From JAVBLD01 sp031553705 (GTDB lineage Bacteria > Bacteroidota > Bacteroidia > Bacteroidales > Marinifilaceae): DNA of 64,000 nucleotides. The notes beneath the pieces are model-generated. The model worked only from the letters and a program-made list of their open reading frames with translations. It ran no database searches and had not been told where the DNA came from. Positions 42,943-51,980 of this stretch are shown piece by piece (the first letter of the stretch is position 1; each line of letters starts with the position of its first letter). The position numbers and the translations under genes are program-made. Location: NCBI GenBank assembly GCA_031553705.1, contig JAVBLD010000018.1, forward strand, positions 14,081 through 78,080, written 5' to 3'.

Positions 42943-45342
42943 ATGTATAACATCATCAAGCGTTTCTTGCTTATCATAGGTATCCTAGTGGGATCCTGTT
43001 TTAGCGTGCTGGCGAGTGAAGCCGATCTGGCCATCCCCGACCTGCATGAAGGTACTTTTCACATTTTTGGCGGAACTATTTCTGCGTGGGATTTTCTTTT
43101 TTATGGGGCCCTTATTATTGCTGGCACATTAGGATTCAGCTTATACCTGTTCCAACAGGTAAAGAAGCTGCCTGCCCATGAATCGATGCTGAAGGTGGCG
43201 AATATAATTTATGCGACATGTCGTACTTATCTCCTTCAGCAAGGGAAGTTCCTTCTAATGCTTTTTGCGATTATTGCTACCGTACTTAGCGTTTATTTCT
43301 TCGGATTGGCCGGCCAGTCGGTGGCTGTGGTAGCGCAAGTACTGTTCTTCTCTGTAATAGGTATGGCGGGTTCGTACGCAGTAGCATGGTACGGAATCAG
43401 GGTTAATACTTATGCCAATGCCCGGACGGCTTTTGCTTCCCTGCGGGGACGGCCGCTGGATGTAGTGAACATCCCGTTACGGGCCGGAATGAGCGTCGGT
43501 TTGTTCCTGATATCGCTCGAGTTGGTGATGATGGTATTTATTTTGCTGTTTGTTCCGCGTGATATTGTCGGGATCTGCTTCCTCGGATTTGCCATCGGCG
43601 AATCGTTGGGCGCAAGTGCTCTGCGTATTGCAGGCGGTATTTTTACCAAAATAGCCGATATCGGTTCCGACCTGATGAAGGTGGTATTTAAGGTGAAAGA
43701 GGACGATCCCCGTAACCCGGGTGTGATTGCCGACTGTACCGGTGACAATGCCGGAGATAGCGTAGGACCTACTGCTGACGGCTTTGAAACTTATGGCGTT
43801 ACGGGAGTGGCCCTGATCACATTTATCACTTTAGCGGTAGGAGATCCCCATATCCAGGCCAAACTTATCGTTTGGATATTCGGAATGCGTTTCCTGATGG
43901 ACTTCCTTTCGGGGTGCTCGTTTTTTATCAATCAGGCTGTTTCACAGAAATTGTACGGAAAGAAAAAAGAGTTCGATTTCGAGGCACCGCTTATGCGTTT
44001 GATATGGATTGCAGCAATACTTTGTATTTCGGCGACCTTTTTTATGAGTCACCTTTTGTTGGGCGATATGCAGGATGTAACCATCTGGTGGAAACTGGCC
44101 GTTATTATCAGTTGCGGAACTTTGGCAGCCGTTTTAATTCCGGAATTTACCAAGATATTTACCAGTTCCAAATCCAAGCATGTGCATGAGATCGTAACGG
44201 CATCACGCGAAGGCGGTCCTTCATTGAATATCCTGTCGGGGATTGTCGCAGGTAATTTCAGCGCATTCTGGACAGGTTTGCTGATCGTTACTCTGATGAC
44301 CATTGCCTACTTCACGGCAGGGCTCGGATTGGATACCGTACTCGGGCCTCATGCCTCTATCTTTGCCTTCGGATTGGTTGCTTTCGGATTCCTTTGTATG
44401 GGACCGGTGACGATTGCCGTAGACAGCTATGGACCGGTGACCGATAATGCACAGTCTGTATTCGAATTGTCACAGATAGAGCAGGTACCCGGAGTAGCCG
44501 AAGCAATAAAGAAAGAGCACGGGTTCGAGCCTGATTTCGAATCGGGAAAACACTATCTGGAAGCCAACGATTCGGCGGGTAATACGTTCAAAGCGACGGC
44601 TAAACCGGTGTTGATCGGGACTGCTGTAGTCGGAGCGACCACAATGATCTTTTCTATCATTCTGCTGCTCGAGAAGGCGGGACTGTTGCATTTGTCACTT
44701 ACCGATGCGCCGGTTATCCTCGGCTTGATTTGCGGTGGCGCCATTATTTTCTGGTTCAGCGGGGCTTCTATGCAGGCTGTTACTACCGGAGCTTACCGTG
44801 CGGTAGCATTTATTAAACGTACGTTCAATATAGATAAGAAGGAAGCGGATATTGAGGATTCCAAGTCTGTGGTAAAGATTTGTACCCAATATGCCCAAAA
44901 GGGGATGTGGAATATCTTTATTGCATTGATATCTCTTACGCTGGCTTTTGCTTTTATGGAACCAAACTTCTTTGTTTCCTATCTGGTATCCATCGCCGTA
45001 TTCGGCTTATTCCAGGCGATTTATATGGCCAATGCCGGAGGTAGCTGGGACAATGCTAAGAAAGTAGTCGAAGTCGATCTTCGCGAGAAAAACTCGCCGT
45101 TGCATGAAGCCGCTGTGGTTGGCGATACGGTTGGCGATCCTTTCAAAGATACATCATCTGTATCATTGAACCCGATCATCAAATTCTCAACACTGTTCGG
45201 ACTTCTGGCTACCGAAATCTGTATCGAAATGAGAGCCGATCCGGCAACCGATTATTCGATATATATCGCGATCCCGTTCCTGATCATCGGATTACTATTT
45301 GTTTGGCGTTCCTTCTATAAGATGAGAATTCCGCTCAAATAA
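42943..45342 (+). CDS. hppA: Membrane-bound proton-translocating-type pyrophosphatase
   Basis: The 799-residue polytopic protein has the pyrophosphate-binding signatures DNAGDSVGPTADGFETYG (from Asp268) and, near the C-terminus, GDTVGDPFKDTSSVSLNPII. The ion-specificity loop reads GNTFKA (546-551): Lys550 occupies the site where K+-independent enzymes have Lys and K+-dependent ones Ala. A signal-like N-terminus (LLIIGILVGSCFSVLASEAD) precedes the first canonical helix. Length and the atypical motif suggest the divergent, Na+-regulated H+-PPase subfamily described from Chlorobium and Cellulomonas. It lies 48 nt after the Flx-like gene and before a terminator, so it is likely in the same operon. 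Confidence 0.92.
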   Translation: MYNIIKRFLLIIGILVGSCFSVLASEADLAIPDLHEGTFHIFGGTISAWDFLFYGALIIAGTLGFSLYLFQQVKKLPAHESMLKVANIIYATCRTYLLQQGKFLLMLFAIIATVLSVYFFGLAGQSVAVVAQVLFFSVIGMAGSYAVAWYGIRVNTYANARTAFASLRGRPLDVVNIPLRAGMSVGLFLISLELVMMVFILLFVPRDIVGICFLGFAIGESLGASALRIAGGIFTKIADIGSDLMKVVFKVKEDDPRNPGVIADCTGDNAGDSVGPTADGFETYGVTGVALITFITLAVGDPHIQAKLIVWIFGMRFLMDFLSGCSFFINQAVSQKLYGKKKEFDFEAPLMRLIWIAAILCISATFFMSHLLLGDMQDVTIWWKLAVIISCGTLAAVLIPEFTKIFTSSKSKHVHEIVTASREGGPSLNILSGIVAGNFSAFWTGLLIVTLMTIAYFTAGLGLDTVLGPHASIFAFGLVAFGFLCMGPVTIAVDSYGPVTDNAQSVFELSQIEQVPGVAEAIKKEHGFEPDFESGKHYLEANDSAGNTFKATAKPVLIGTAVVGATTMIFSIILLLEKAGLLHLSLTDAPVILGLICGGAIIFWFSGASMQAVTTGAYRAVAFIKRTFNIDKKEADIEDSKSVVKICTQYAQKGMWNIFIALISLTLAFAFMEPNFFVSYLVSIAVFGLFQAIYMANAGGSWDNAKKVVEVDLREKNSPLHEAAVVGDTVGDPFKDTSSVSLNPIIKFSTLFGLLATEICIEMRADPATDYSIYIAIPFLIIGLLFVWRSFYKMRIPLK

Positions 45343-45395
45343 TCAAAAACGTTATCGAAAAATCCTGCTTTCGGGCAGAAGAAATAAAGAGAAAG

Positions 45396-45430
45396 CGTCT
45401 CGCTCCGTAAAAACCGGAGGAGACGTTTTT
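45396..45430 (+). terminator. Terminator after hppA
   Basis: CGTCTCGCTCCG pairs with CGGAGGAGACG (one bulged G) around a 7-nt loop and is followed by TTTTT. It marks the end of the hdr-hppA transcription unit. The rest of the gap to 45611 shows no gene. Confidence 0.85.
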
Positions 45431-45610
45431 CTATGTTGTTAATAATATACAAGTTTTCCCGACCATTATTTTTGTGGACAGCATGTAATATAAGGGTACT
45501 GAACTTCCCTTTGGAATTCATACCGGTAGAAAATATTTGCCCTCCTCCAATCTCCTTATCCCGTAGGGATTGCCTATATATATTTCCTGACGGGAGAAAT
45601 AATTGCTGCA

Positions 45611-47404
45611 TTAATTAACTGTATCCTTCGGCATTACCGGTGGTGTGAATTTAACGGTTTTCTTCACTTGTGCGGGCTTGTTGGCCGTTTTTGAATTTGT
45701 TGTGTCATTTGACATTACCGGCGGAGTGAATTTTGGGGCCTCTTTCATCGGCTTTGGGGGTTGTTGGCTGCTTTTGGTTGCCGGCTCATCCTTCACAATC
45801 ACAGAGGGTGTGAATTTTTTTGTTACCTTTATAACGCTGTCTTTGACCATTACAGGAGGAGTGTACTTGATTGTTTCTTTGTATACCATCTTATCCTTAG
45901 GGATGTTATCATACTTGGAATAGGCTGGGAACTCTTGTGCTCTTTCGTTGATTGCCACGAAAACAGGTTCAAAAGGTATCATGTCTTTTACTGCAATTTT
46001 CTTTGTACCTGAGTATTTTTCGGGATTCTTCAACATTTCTTTGATCTCTTCATTGGTTTTGGCGAAGGCTTTCAATAAACTATCTCTACTTGCTTTCGAA
46101 ACATCCGTATCAATTTGTACAAAAATGAATTGTGGGGATAAACTGCCTTTCTTCAGCTCATTTTTTACCTGCTTAAGAACTTCATTGCATAAACTTTTTG
46201 CCACACGGCTTCCGGAATAGCTCGCCTTGGTTAAGTAAGCAACCTCTTTAGTTCCGTTTAAATTATTAAATTGCATATAACTGACATTTTTCTCTCCTTT
46301 GCCAAGAATCATTTTGTAGTTGATCCAATCCGGTTTGAGTTCTTTTCCATTGTTTTTCAGATACTCATCCACTTTCCGGTCGAAATATTCTTTCGTCCCT
46401 CCTTGGTCGTTCTGCAAAATTGTTGTACCTTCGCTGTTGTGAAGCGATTCTTCGATCCCGGACACTTCCGGATGGGCGAAAGCTTGTAGTAAAGTAATCG
46501 CGAGAGGAGTCATCAGCACCAGCCGAAGTCTCGCCCAACTGTTTGATTTTCTTTTTAACATCATAGTAATCCTTGTTTTAAGTTTACTTTGATTAAAGCT
46601 GTTGGCAATAGTGTAGGACCTTGCACCAACGGCTTTTTTCACAAGTAAGAGTTGATATTTAATTGCATCAATGCCTTGTTGGAGTACGCCGAGATCGGCT
46701 TCGTATTCATGAACGTCCTGCAATTCTTTCTTCAACAACCAAGCCGCCGGGTTGAACCAATGCAGGAAGATAAATAGTTCGGCAAATAATAAATCAATTG
46801 AATGCCGTTTTCGGGCATGTACCTTTTCGTGGGTCAGAATCTCATCCGGATTGCTGCCGTAGTCGGTTTGAGAAAGGACAATATATTTCCCAAAACTAAA
46901 AGGACAAATCTTGGTGTCGACCAATACTAAGGTATAGTTGCCTTCTTTGAATTTATTTCCCTTGCGGATCAGTTGGCTCATCCGGATCACGGAGATCAGG
47001 AAAAAGGCAAGGGTAGTGAAGAGGCCAAGGCTGTATACGACGATGGGAAATGATAGAAATGAAGGCAATGAAGAAAATGAATTGGATGTAGTATCGTTTC
47101 CGTTCGTGAACCTGGTCTGAATAAAATTCATTCTATAAATCCCTTTATTCTCTTCATTCTCTTCATTTTTTTCATTCATAATCATCGTTTCCAAGTTAGC
47201 CAGAGGTTGATGTAGCATGCTTGCATTTTCTGTTTTTAGTTCTACCAATGGAAGGATGGCACAAACCAACATTCCGGTCAGCAGTACAAATCGATTGAAG
47301 CGAAAGAAAGTTTCCCGGCTCAGCAGCACTTTGTAGGATACATAAAATAGCAACAAACAAAGTGTGGATTTAAACAGATATAAAGTGAAAGCAGCTATGG
47401 TCAT
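45611..47404 (-). CDS. BlaR1/MecR1-type M56 membrane metallopeptidase with repeat tail
   Basis: The 597-residue protein has several N-terminal membrane helices and the zinc motif HEKVH (His192, His196) followed by FLHWFNPAAWLLKKELQ and HEYEADLG, typical of M56 proteases that cleave a BlaI-type repressor. There is no penicillin-binding sensor domain. Instead the protein ends with four spaced copies of a [KY]-[FY]-T-P-[PS]-V-[IM] motif (KYTPPVMVKD, KFTPSVIVKD, KFTPPVMSND, KFTPPVMPKD). The signal is therefore probably not a beta-lactam. It overlaps the repressor gene by 4 nt. Confidence 0.9.
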   Translation of the reverse strand: MTIAAFTLYLFKSTLCLLLFYVSYKVLLSRETFFRFNRFVLLTGMLVCAILPLVELKTENASMLHQPLANLETMIMNEKNEENEENKGIYRMNFIQTRFTNGNDTTSNSFSSLPSFLSFPIVVYSLGLFTTLAFFLISVIRMSQLIRKGNKFKEGNYTLVLVDTKICPFSFGKYIVLSQTDYGSNPDEILTHEKVHARKRHSIDLLFAELFIFLHWFNPAAWLLKKELQDVHEYEADLGVLQQGIDAIKYQLLLVKKAVGARSYTIANSFNQSKLKTRITMMLKRKSNSWARLRLVLMTPLAITLLQAFAHPEVSGIEESLHNSEGTTILQNDQGGTKEYFDRKVDEYLKNNGKELKPDWINYKMILGKGEKNVSYMQFNNLNGTKEVAYLTKASYSGSRVAKSLCNEVLKQVKNELKKGSLSPQFIFVQIDTDVSKASRDSLLKAFAKTNEEIKEMLKNPEKYSGTKKIAVKDMIPFEPVFVAINERAQEFPAYSKYDNIPKDKMVYKETIKYTPPVMVKDSVIKVTKKFTPSVIVKDEPATKSSQQPPKPMKEAPKFTPPVMSNDTTNSKTANKPAQVKKTVKFTPPVMPKDTVN

Positions 47405-47760
47405 TTTTGTTGCTTAATTTGACGGATCAGGTCTTGCAGTTCGTCGATAGAGATTTCTTCTTCTTCAATCAGGGTTGAAACCACCCGGGTGTACGAATTG
47501 CCGAAGTATTTGGAAATAACACCCTTTAATGTGTTCCGGTGGTATTCTTCTTCCGTTACCAATGCGTAATATTGGTAGGTATTGCCAAAAGCATTATATC
47601 CTACATAACCTTTTTCTTCCAGACCACGTACAATGGTGGACAACGTATTGTAATGAGGCTTGGGTTCTTCATATTCGTCAACCAATTGTTTGACAAACAT
47701 CGGCCCTTTTCCCCAGAAAAAGCCCATAATCTCCTCTTCTTTTGCAGTCAATTGCTTCAT
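47401..47760 (-). CDS. BlaI/MecI/CopY-family transcriptional repressor
   Basis: The 119-residue winged-helix protein begins MKQLTAKEEEIMGFFWGKGP and has recognition-helix sequence HYNTLSTIVRGLEEKGYVGY, then a dimerisation region ending RQIKQQK. BlaI repressors are inactivated by the partner M56 protease. Two copies of a dyad that could be its operator lie directly upstream, one covering the predicted -33 box. The 4-nt overlap with the protease gene indicates a single operon. Confidence 0.93.
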   Translation of the reverse strand: MKQLTAKEEEIMGFFWGKGPMFVKQLVDEYEEPKPHYNTLSTIVRGLEEKGYVGYNAFGNTYQYYALVTEEEYHRNTLKGVISKYFGNSYTRVVSTLIEEEEISIDELQDLIRQIKQQK

Positions 47761-47788
47761 GATATTTTCGTTTGAAAGTTACACGACA

Positions 47789-47842
47789 CAAATGTAACTA
47801 TAATTTTTAGTTGTACAACTATTTTGCATAGTTTTTCAACTA
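47789..47842 (-). promoter_or_regulatory. BlaI-type promoter with two operator dyads
   Basis: On the minus strand TTG (47818-47816), 19 nt and TACATTTG (47796-47789) form a good Bacteroides promoter starting about 20 nt before the repressor ATG. A perfect 14-bp palindrome TAGTTGTACAACTA (47808-47821) covers the -33 box. A second copy with two mismatches, TAGTTTTTCAACTA, lies at 47829-47842. The layout fits autorepression by the BlaI-family protein. Confidence 0.65.
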
Positions 47843-47868
47843 AAATATTTAGTTCGTGATTATTTTTC

Positions 47869-47904
47869 GGATCACCAGCAAAACCTTGTGTTTGCTGGTG
47901 ATCC
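47869..47904. repeat. Perfect 14-bp inverted repeat
   Basis: GGATCACCAGCAAA (47869-47882) and TTTGCTGGTGATCC (47891-47904) pair perfectly around an 8-nt loop. No T tract follows on either strand, so it is not a standard terminator. It lies in the 480-bp divergent gap between the repressor and the DUF5686 gene. A smaller dyad (CGATC / GATCG) follows near 47968-47984. No gene is supported in the gap. Confidence 0.75.
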
Positions 47905-48137
47905 CAGCAGAGGGCAAACAGTAGGAGATCCTTATTTCGGAGACAGAGATACAGAGGGGTTCCGGCGATCTATCCGGGATCGACGGCAACTAATTACAGT
48001 TAAAAACAGTGAGTCGGTTAATAGATTCTTTTTAATATTTTTTTTGTGGGAAATATATCGACTATTGCAGGAATTTTGTGCTTCGGAGAAAATTCGTTTA
48101 TTTTGTGACGGCATAAGCTATAGTGTTCGGATCGGTT

Positions 48138-48145
48138 TATGTTTG
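48138..48145 (+). promoter_or_regulatory. Candidate -7 element for the DUF5686 gene
   Basis: TATGTTTG matches TAnnTTTG about 100 nt before the gene. No TTTG is found at proper spacing upstream. Confidence 0.25.
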
Positions 48146-48242
48146 ACTTACGTGTTTCTTATGGCTAAGGCGGACGTATTTGTCTTTATTCGATGGACGG
48201 AAATTTGCCTGATCGGATTCCTTCAATTAAAAAATCGTTGTG

Positions 48243-50915
48243 ATGAGTTGTTTTAGACGGCTGATATTGCCTGTTTTGTTGCTTGCGGACCTTTTGGCTT
48301 ACGGACAATCATTTTATGGGAGGATTACGGATGAGCAACAGAGGCCTATACCTTATGCTTCAATCTATATTGAAGAGTTGACGATGGGGACGTCGTCAAA
48401 TGAAGCGGGGGATTTTGATGTGAAGATACGGCCCGGTATTTATACGGTGAGTTTTCAGCATATCAGTTACGAGACGGTTGTGCAAAAAATCACGATTCCC
48501 CGGCAACAGGCGTGTACAATTGTGATGAAAGAGAAAAGCTATCTGCTTCCTGCGGTTCATGTGGGTAAGAATAGTGGTGAGGATCCTGCTTATGCCATGA
48601 TCCGGAAAGCGATCGGTATGGCGCCTTTTTATAATGAGCCGCTTATTTTTTATAAAGCCAATGTTTATATAAAGGGAGCCATAAAGGTAGAAAAGATTTC
48701 GGGGGTTGTGAAGATGATGGCGCGTAAGGAATTGAAGAAATCTAAAATCAGGGAAGGGGAGAGATATCTGTTGGAGAGTGTCAACGAGATCAATTACAAT
48801 CAGGGTAGGATCAATCATAAGGTGCTTTCGGAATCCAATACTTTGCCTCCGGAGATGAAAGAGAATGAGATAAGCATGGGGTTCACCGCAGGGTATAATA
48901 TTTATGATGCTGATAATAGGTTATTTGTGTCGCCGATATCGCCGCAGGCGTTTGCTTATTATACTTTTCAATATGTCGGATCGTCGCAGGAGGGGGAAGA
49001 CATGATCAACAAGATAAAAGTGACTCCTAAATATCAGAACTCGACCTTGTTGAGCGGATATATCTATGTTGCGGATGAATATTGGTATGTATACCGGTTT
49101 GAGTTGGCAGGTAAATATACGGGCGTACGTTTTAATATAAAGCAAAACTATCGTGAAATCGATAAGCATGTATGGGTTCCGATCAATCTCGAGATGGACA
49201 CTTATGTTGATCTGTTGGGAAATAGAGGCCGGGGTGATTATGTTCACTCAATCAAATATGAGGATTTCAAAGTAAATCCGTTGAAAAAAGGGAAGTTTAC
49301 CGAAATAGCGAACCGGAAAGCAGAGCTTCCGGAAAACCCACCGGCAGTAGTTCAAAAGTCGGCTAAGGCGGCCAGGATAGAGGAGCAATTGGCCGAACTT
49401 GCATCAAAGGAGGAGATTTCCAATCGCGATGCATTTAAGATGTCACGGTTGGTACAGAAGAAAGAGAAAGAAGAGGGTAAAGCTTTACCCGATTCGCTGG
49501 TTAGGAAACCTTCACTCGATCTTACCGACGGTTATAAGATGATAAAAGATAGCTTGTTTCAGAAGCAGGATAGCATTTATTGGAATTTGGTACGTCCTAT
49601 CCCGTTAACTTCGGATGAGCTGAAAAGTTACCAGAGATCCGACTCGATCAGGATGGCCGGGGAGGAACATAGGGATAGCACGACAGATAACCGTAATAAA
49701 AGAGAGATTGCTGTGGATATATTGTTCGGCTCTCAATTCCGGGTCGATAGCTCAATGAGGATACAATATAGCGGATTTGTTGATTTTAATGATTTCCAGA
49801 GTTTTAGATTTAATTTAGTGGACGGATTGTCCTACCGGCAGAGCCTTTCTATCGATAAACGCTTTAGAGATACGACCCGGTTGGCAGTAACCTTGAGCGG
49901 AGGATACGCTTTTGCCCGTAAGAGTATGTTATTTACTGGAAAAGCTTCTTATGGTTATTGGCCTGAAAAGCAGGGGGTATTTGCTGTAGGGGGAGGATAT
50001 ACGAGTAAAGACTTTAATAGCCGGTCCGATGTTCCGCCTTTGGATAATATGTTATGGACTCTGTTTGCCCGGAAGAGCTACGCAAATTATTTTAATGATG
50101 CGTTTGTCTATATGGAGCATGCCATAGAGCCGTTGAATGGGTTGATGACGGTCGTAGATCTGTCATTTCATCGTTATGGACGGTTGTATAACCAGAGCGA
50201 TTATTCGTTTTTCTATCGTGATTCGAGAGAGTTCCGGCCGAACGACCCGGATAATATATATATCGTCGGTAGACCGGACTTGCTGGATTCGAAAAGAGCG
50301 GTTCTCCTGCAGGTGGCATTATCTTATACGCCGCAGATGCACTATGTCCGGCAGCATCGTACGAAACAAAACCTGGGTTCGCTTTATCCTGCGATGAGCC
50401 TGGTGTGGAGAAAGGCTATCCCCGGGATATGGGGAGGTAAATCCGACTTCGATCTATTACAGATAGGTGTCCATCAGAAAGTAGATATGGGGCTTATGCA
50501 GTCGTTCCGTTACGATGTCATCGGAGGTTGGTTTCTTCGCACCAGTGAGATGCATTTTTCCGAGTTGAAGCATTTCGATACAAAGCCCTATTTTGCCTCT
50601 TTCTTTAGGTATAACACGGGATATCGCTTAGCACCCGTATATAGCCTGAGTGAGATGAAATGGTATGTAACGGTTGATGCACATTACGAAACGCCGTTCC
50701 TGTTATTGAAATACCTTCCGTTGCTTAATCGTACCATAATACGTGAAAACCTCTATCTGTCGTATATTTCAACGTCGCAGGTCCGACATTACACCGAATG
50801 GGGTTACGGCTTGAGTAATATCTTTATGGTAGGGGAATTAAGTGTTTTTACCGGATTTGACCATTCCCGATACCATAGTGCAGGAGTAAAGTTATCATTG
50901 ATGCTTTCCAAATAG
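48243..50915 (+). CDS. DUF5686 outer-membrane protein with carboxypeptidase-like domain
   Basis: The 890-residue protein starts at ATG 48243 (a GTG lies one codon before) with a signal peptide ending LLAYGQS. A carboxypeptidase-regulatory-like domain (about 20-95, SFYGRITDEQQRPIPYASIY) is followed by the long DUF5686 region and a predicted beta-barrel ending SAGVKLSLMLSK. A charged stretch (about 375-420) links them. Such proteins are common in Bacteroidetes outer membranes and probably do not need TonB, since a typical plug domain is not seen. Function unknown. It is divergent from the BlaI/M56 operon. Confidence 0.85.
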   Translation: MSCFRRLILPVLLLADLLAYGQSFYGRITDEQQRPIPYASIYIEELTMGTSSNEAGDFDVKIRPGIYTVSFQHISYETVVQKITIPRQQACTIVMKEKSYLLPAVHVGKNSGEDPAYAMIRKAIGMAPFYNEPLIFYKANVYIKGAIKVEKISGVVKMMARKELKKSKIREGERYLLESVNEINYNQGRINHKVLSESNTLPPEMKENEISMGFTAGYNIYDADNRLFVSPISPQAFAYYTFQYVGSSQEGEDMINKIKVTPKYQNSTLLSGYIYVADEYWYVYRFELAGKYTGVRFNIKQNYREIDKHVWVPINLEMDTYVDLLGNRGRGDYVHSIKYEDFKVNPLKKGKFTEIANRKAELPENPPAVVQKSAKAARIEEQLAELASKEEISNRDAFKMSRLVQKKEKEEGKALPDSLVRKPSLDLTDGYKMIKDSLFQKQDSIYWNLVRPIPLTSDELKSYQRSDSIRMAGEEHRDSTTDNRNKREIAVDILFGSQFRVDSSMRIQYSGFVDFNDFQSFRFNLVDGLSYRQSLSIDKRFRDTTRLAVTLSGGYAFARKSMLFTGKASYGYWPEKQGVFAVGGGYTSKDFNSRSDVPPLDNMLWTLFARKSYANYFNDAFVYMEHAIEPLNGLMTVVDLSFHRYGRLYNQSDYSFFYRDSREFRPNDPDNIYIVGRPDLLDSKRAVLLQVALSYTPQMHYVRQHRTKQNLGSLYPAMSLVWRKAIPGIWGGKSDFDLLQIGVHQKVDMGLMQSFRYDVIGGWFLRTSEMHFSELKHFDTKPYFASFFRYNTGYRLAPVYSLSEMKWYVTVDAHYETPFLLLKYLPLLNRTIIRENLYLSYISTSQVRHYTEWGYGLSNIFMVGELSVFTGFDHSRYHSAGVKLSLMLSK

Positions 50916-50982
50916 AAGGATATCCTTTCGCCTTACATGTAGAAAGAGATTGTCAAAAAATGTATAGAAATTTCTCTCTTTG

Positions 50983-51014
50983 TTTGTTTATTTTATTGAC
51001 TATATGTACTTTTG
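50983..51014 (+). promoter_or_regulatory. Bacteroides-type promoter before the TapB-like gene
   Basis: TTTG (50983-50986), 20 nt, TACTTTTG (51007-51014): both boxes match consensus. The transcript would start near 51021, leaving about 55 nt before ATG 51076. Confidence 0.55.
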
Positions 51015-51075
51015 GAAAGTGTGAGAACTCTTAACGGAGGAATATGATGTCATTAACCTAAATCTTAATTTTACA

Positions 51076-51759
51076 ATGAAAACAATGGTTTTAATGTTCC
51101 TTTCCTTTATTATTGTGATCGGAACCTACGCACAAAATAGCTTTTTTTCTACAAAACCTGGTACGGTGCTTGTATATGCACATAAAAACGGCAAAGGGAA
51201 GGTGGATAATTATTCACGCCAGACAATCAAGGATGTGGAGGGATCCGGCAGCAATATGTCGATCTCGTATGTTATGGAGATGTTGGACAAGGATCAAAGG
51301 CCGTCCAATCCGCCTGTTGAAGTGCCTTGTAAGGTCGTCATCAAGGACGATGTCGTGGTGTTGGATATGAACGAGTTGTTTGCCGGTATGCAGAAAGAGG
51401 GCCAACCGTTTAAAGTGGAAATCGTTGGTGTGCCGATGGAGTTACCTGGCAGCATGACACCCGGCCAGGTGCTTAAAGATGCAAATGCTACTATGACGAT
51501 GGACATGGGAATTATGAAGATGAGGACAGAAATTAAAATGACCGATGGTAAATGCCTGGTTATTGAGGAGATAACAGTTCCGGCCGGTACATTCAAATGC
51601 CATAAAATTACCCAGACGACAACTACTACTATCATGAAAAAGCCAATAGTGTCGAAGACCGTTTCATGGTATGCTCTTGGAGTTGGTACTATAAAAACGG
51701 AATCATATAATGAAAAGGGTGATCTGCAAAATTCTATGGAATTGGCTTCCCTGCGATAA
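51076..51759 (+). CDS. Exported TapB/DUF3108-like protein
   Basis: The 227-residue protein has a signal peptide ending IGTYAQN and a beta-rich body with the pattern EITVPAGTFKCHKITQT followed by VSWYALGVGTIKTESYN, typical of TapB/DUF3108-like periplasmic proteins. It has its own promoter and is closed by the terminator at 51821, so it is monocistronic. Function unknown; binding of a lipid or hydrophobic ligand is possible for this fold but is not shown here. Confidence 0.72.
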   Translation: MKTMVLMFLSFIIVIGTYAQNSFFSTKPGTVLVYAHKNGKGKVDNYSRQTIKDVEGSGSNMSISYVMEMLDKDQRPSNPPVEVPCKVVIKDDVVVLDMNELFAGMQKEGQPFKVEIVGVPMELPGSMTPGQVLKDANATMTMDMGIMKMRTEIKMTDGKCLVIEEITVPAGTFKCHKITQTTTTTIMKKPIVSKTVSWYALGVGTIKTESYNEKGDLQNSMELASLR

Positions 51760-51820
51760 TTGATGTGCGGATCGCGGCAAAAGCAGACAACATTTGTTTT
51801 GAATAGAATTACTGTTAAAT

Positions 51821-51863
51821 TAAGATATTAACTTGTTTCGTTAACGGGTTGATATCTTATTTT
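51821..51863 (+). terminator. Terminator after the TapB-like gene
   Basis: TAAGATATTAAC (51821-51832) pairs with GTTGATATCTTA (51848-51859), one U-G pair, followed by TTTT. It separates the TapB-like gene from the metal-efflux locus. Confidence 0.65.
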
Positions 51864-51980
51864 ATGTTAATAATTTCATTATACTTGCCTCTACCCTAAA
51901 GAAAAAATGTTGATATGTTAGACATGAAATGATTTTTTTGTAATATTGTACCGGGTAATTACGAAAAGTATAATCGTAGC

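Noticed and set aside
47888..48256. Open frame of 122 codons before the DUF5686 gene
   Set aside because: It starts inside the perfect hairpin, overlaps the next gene start, and its sequence shows no domain or signal.
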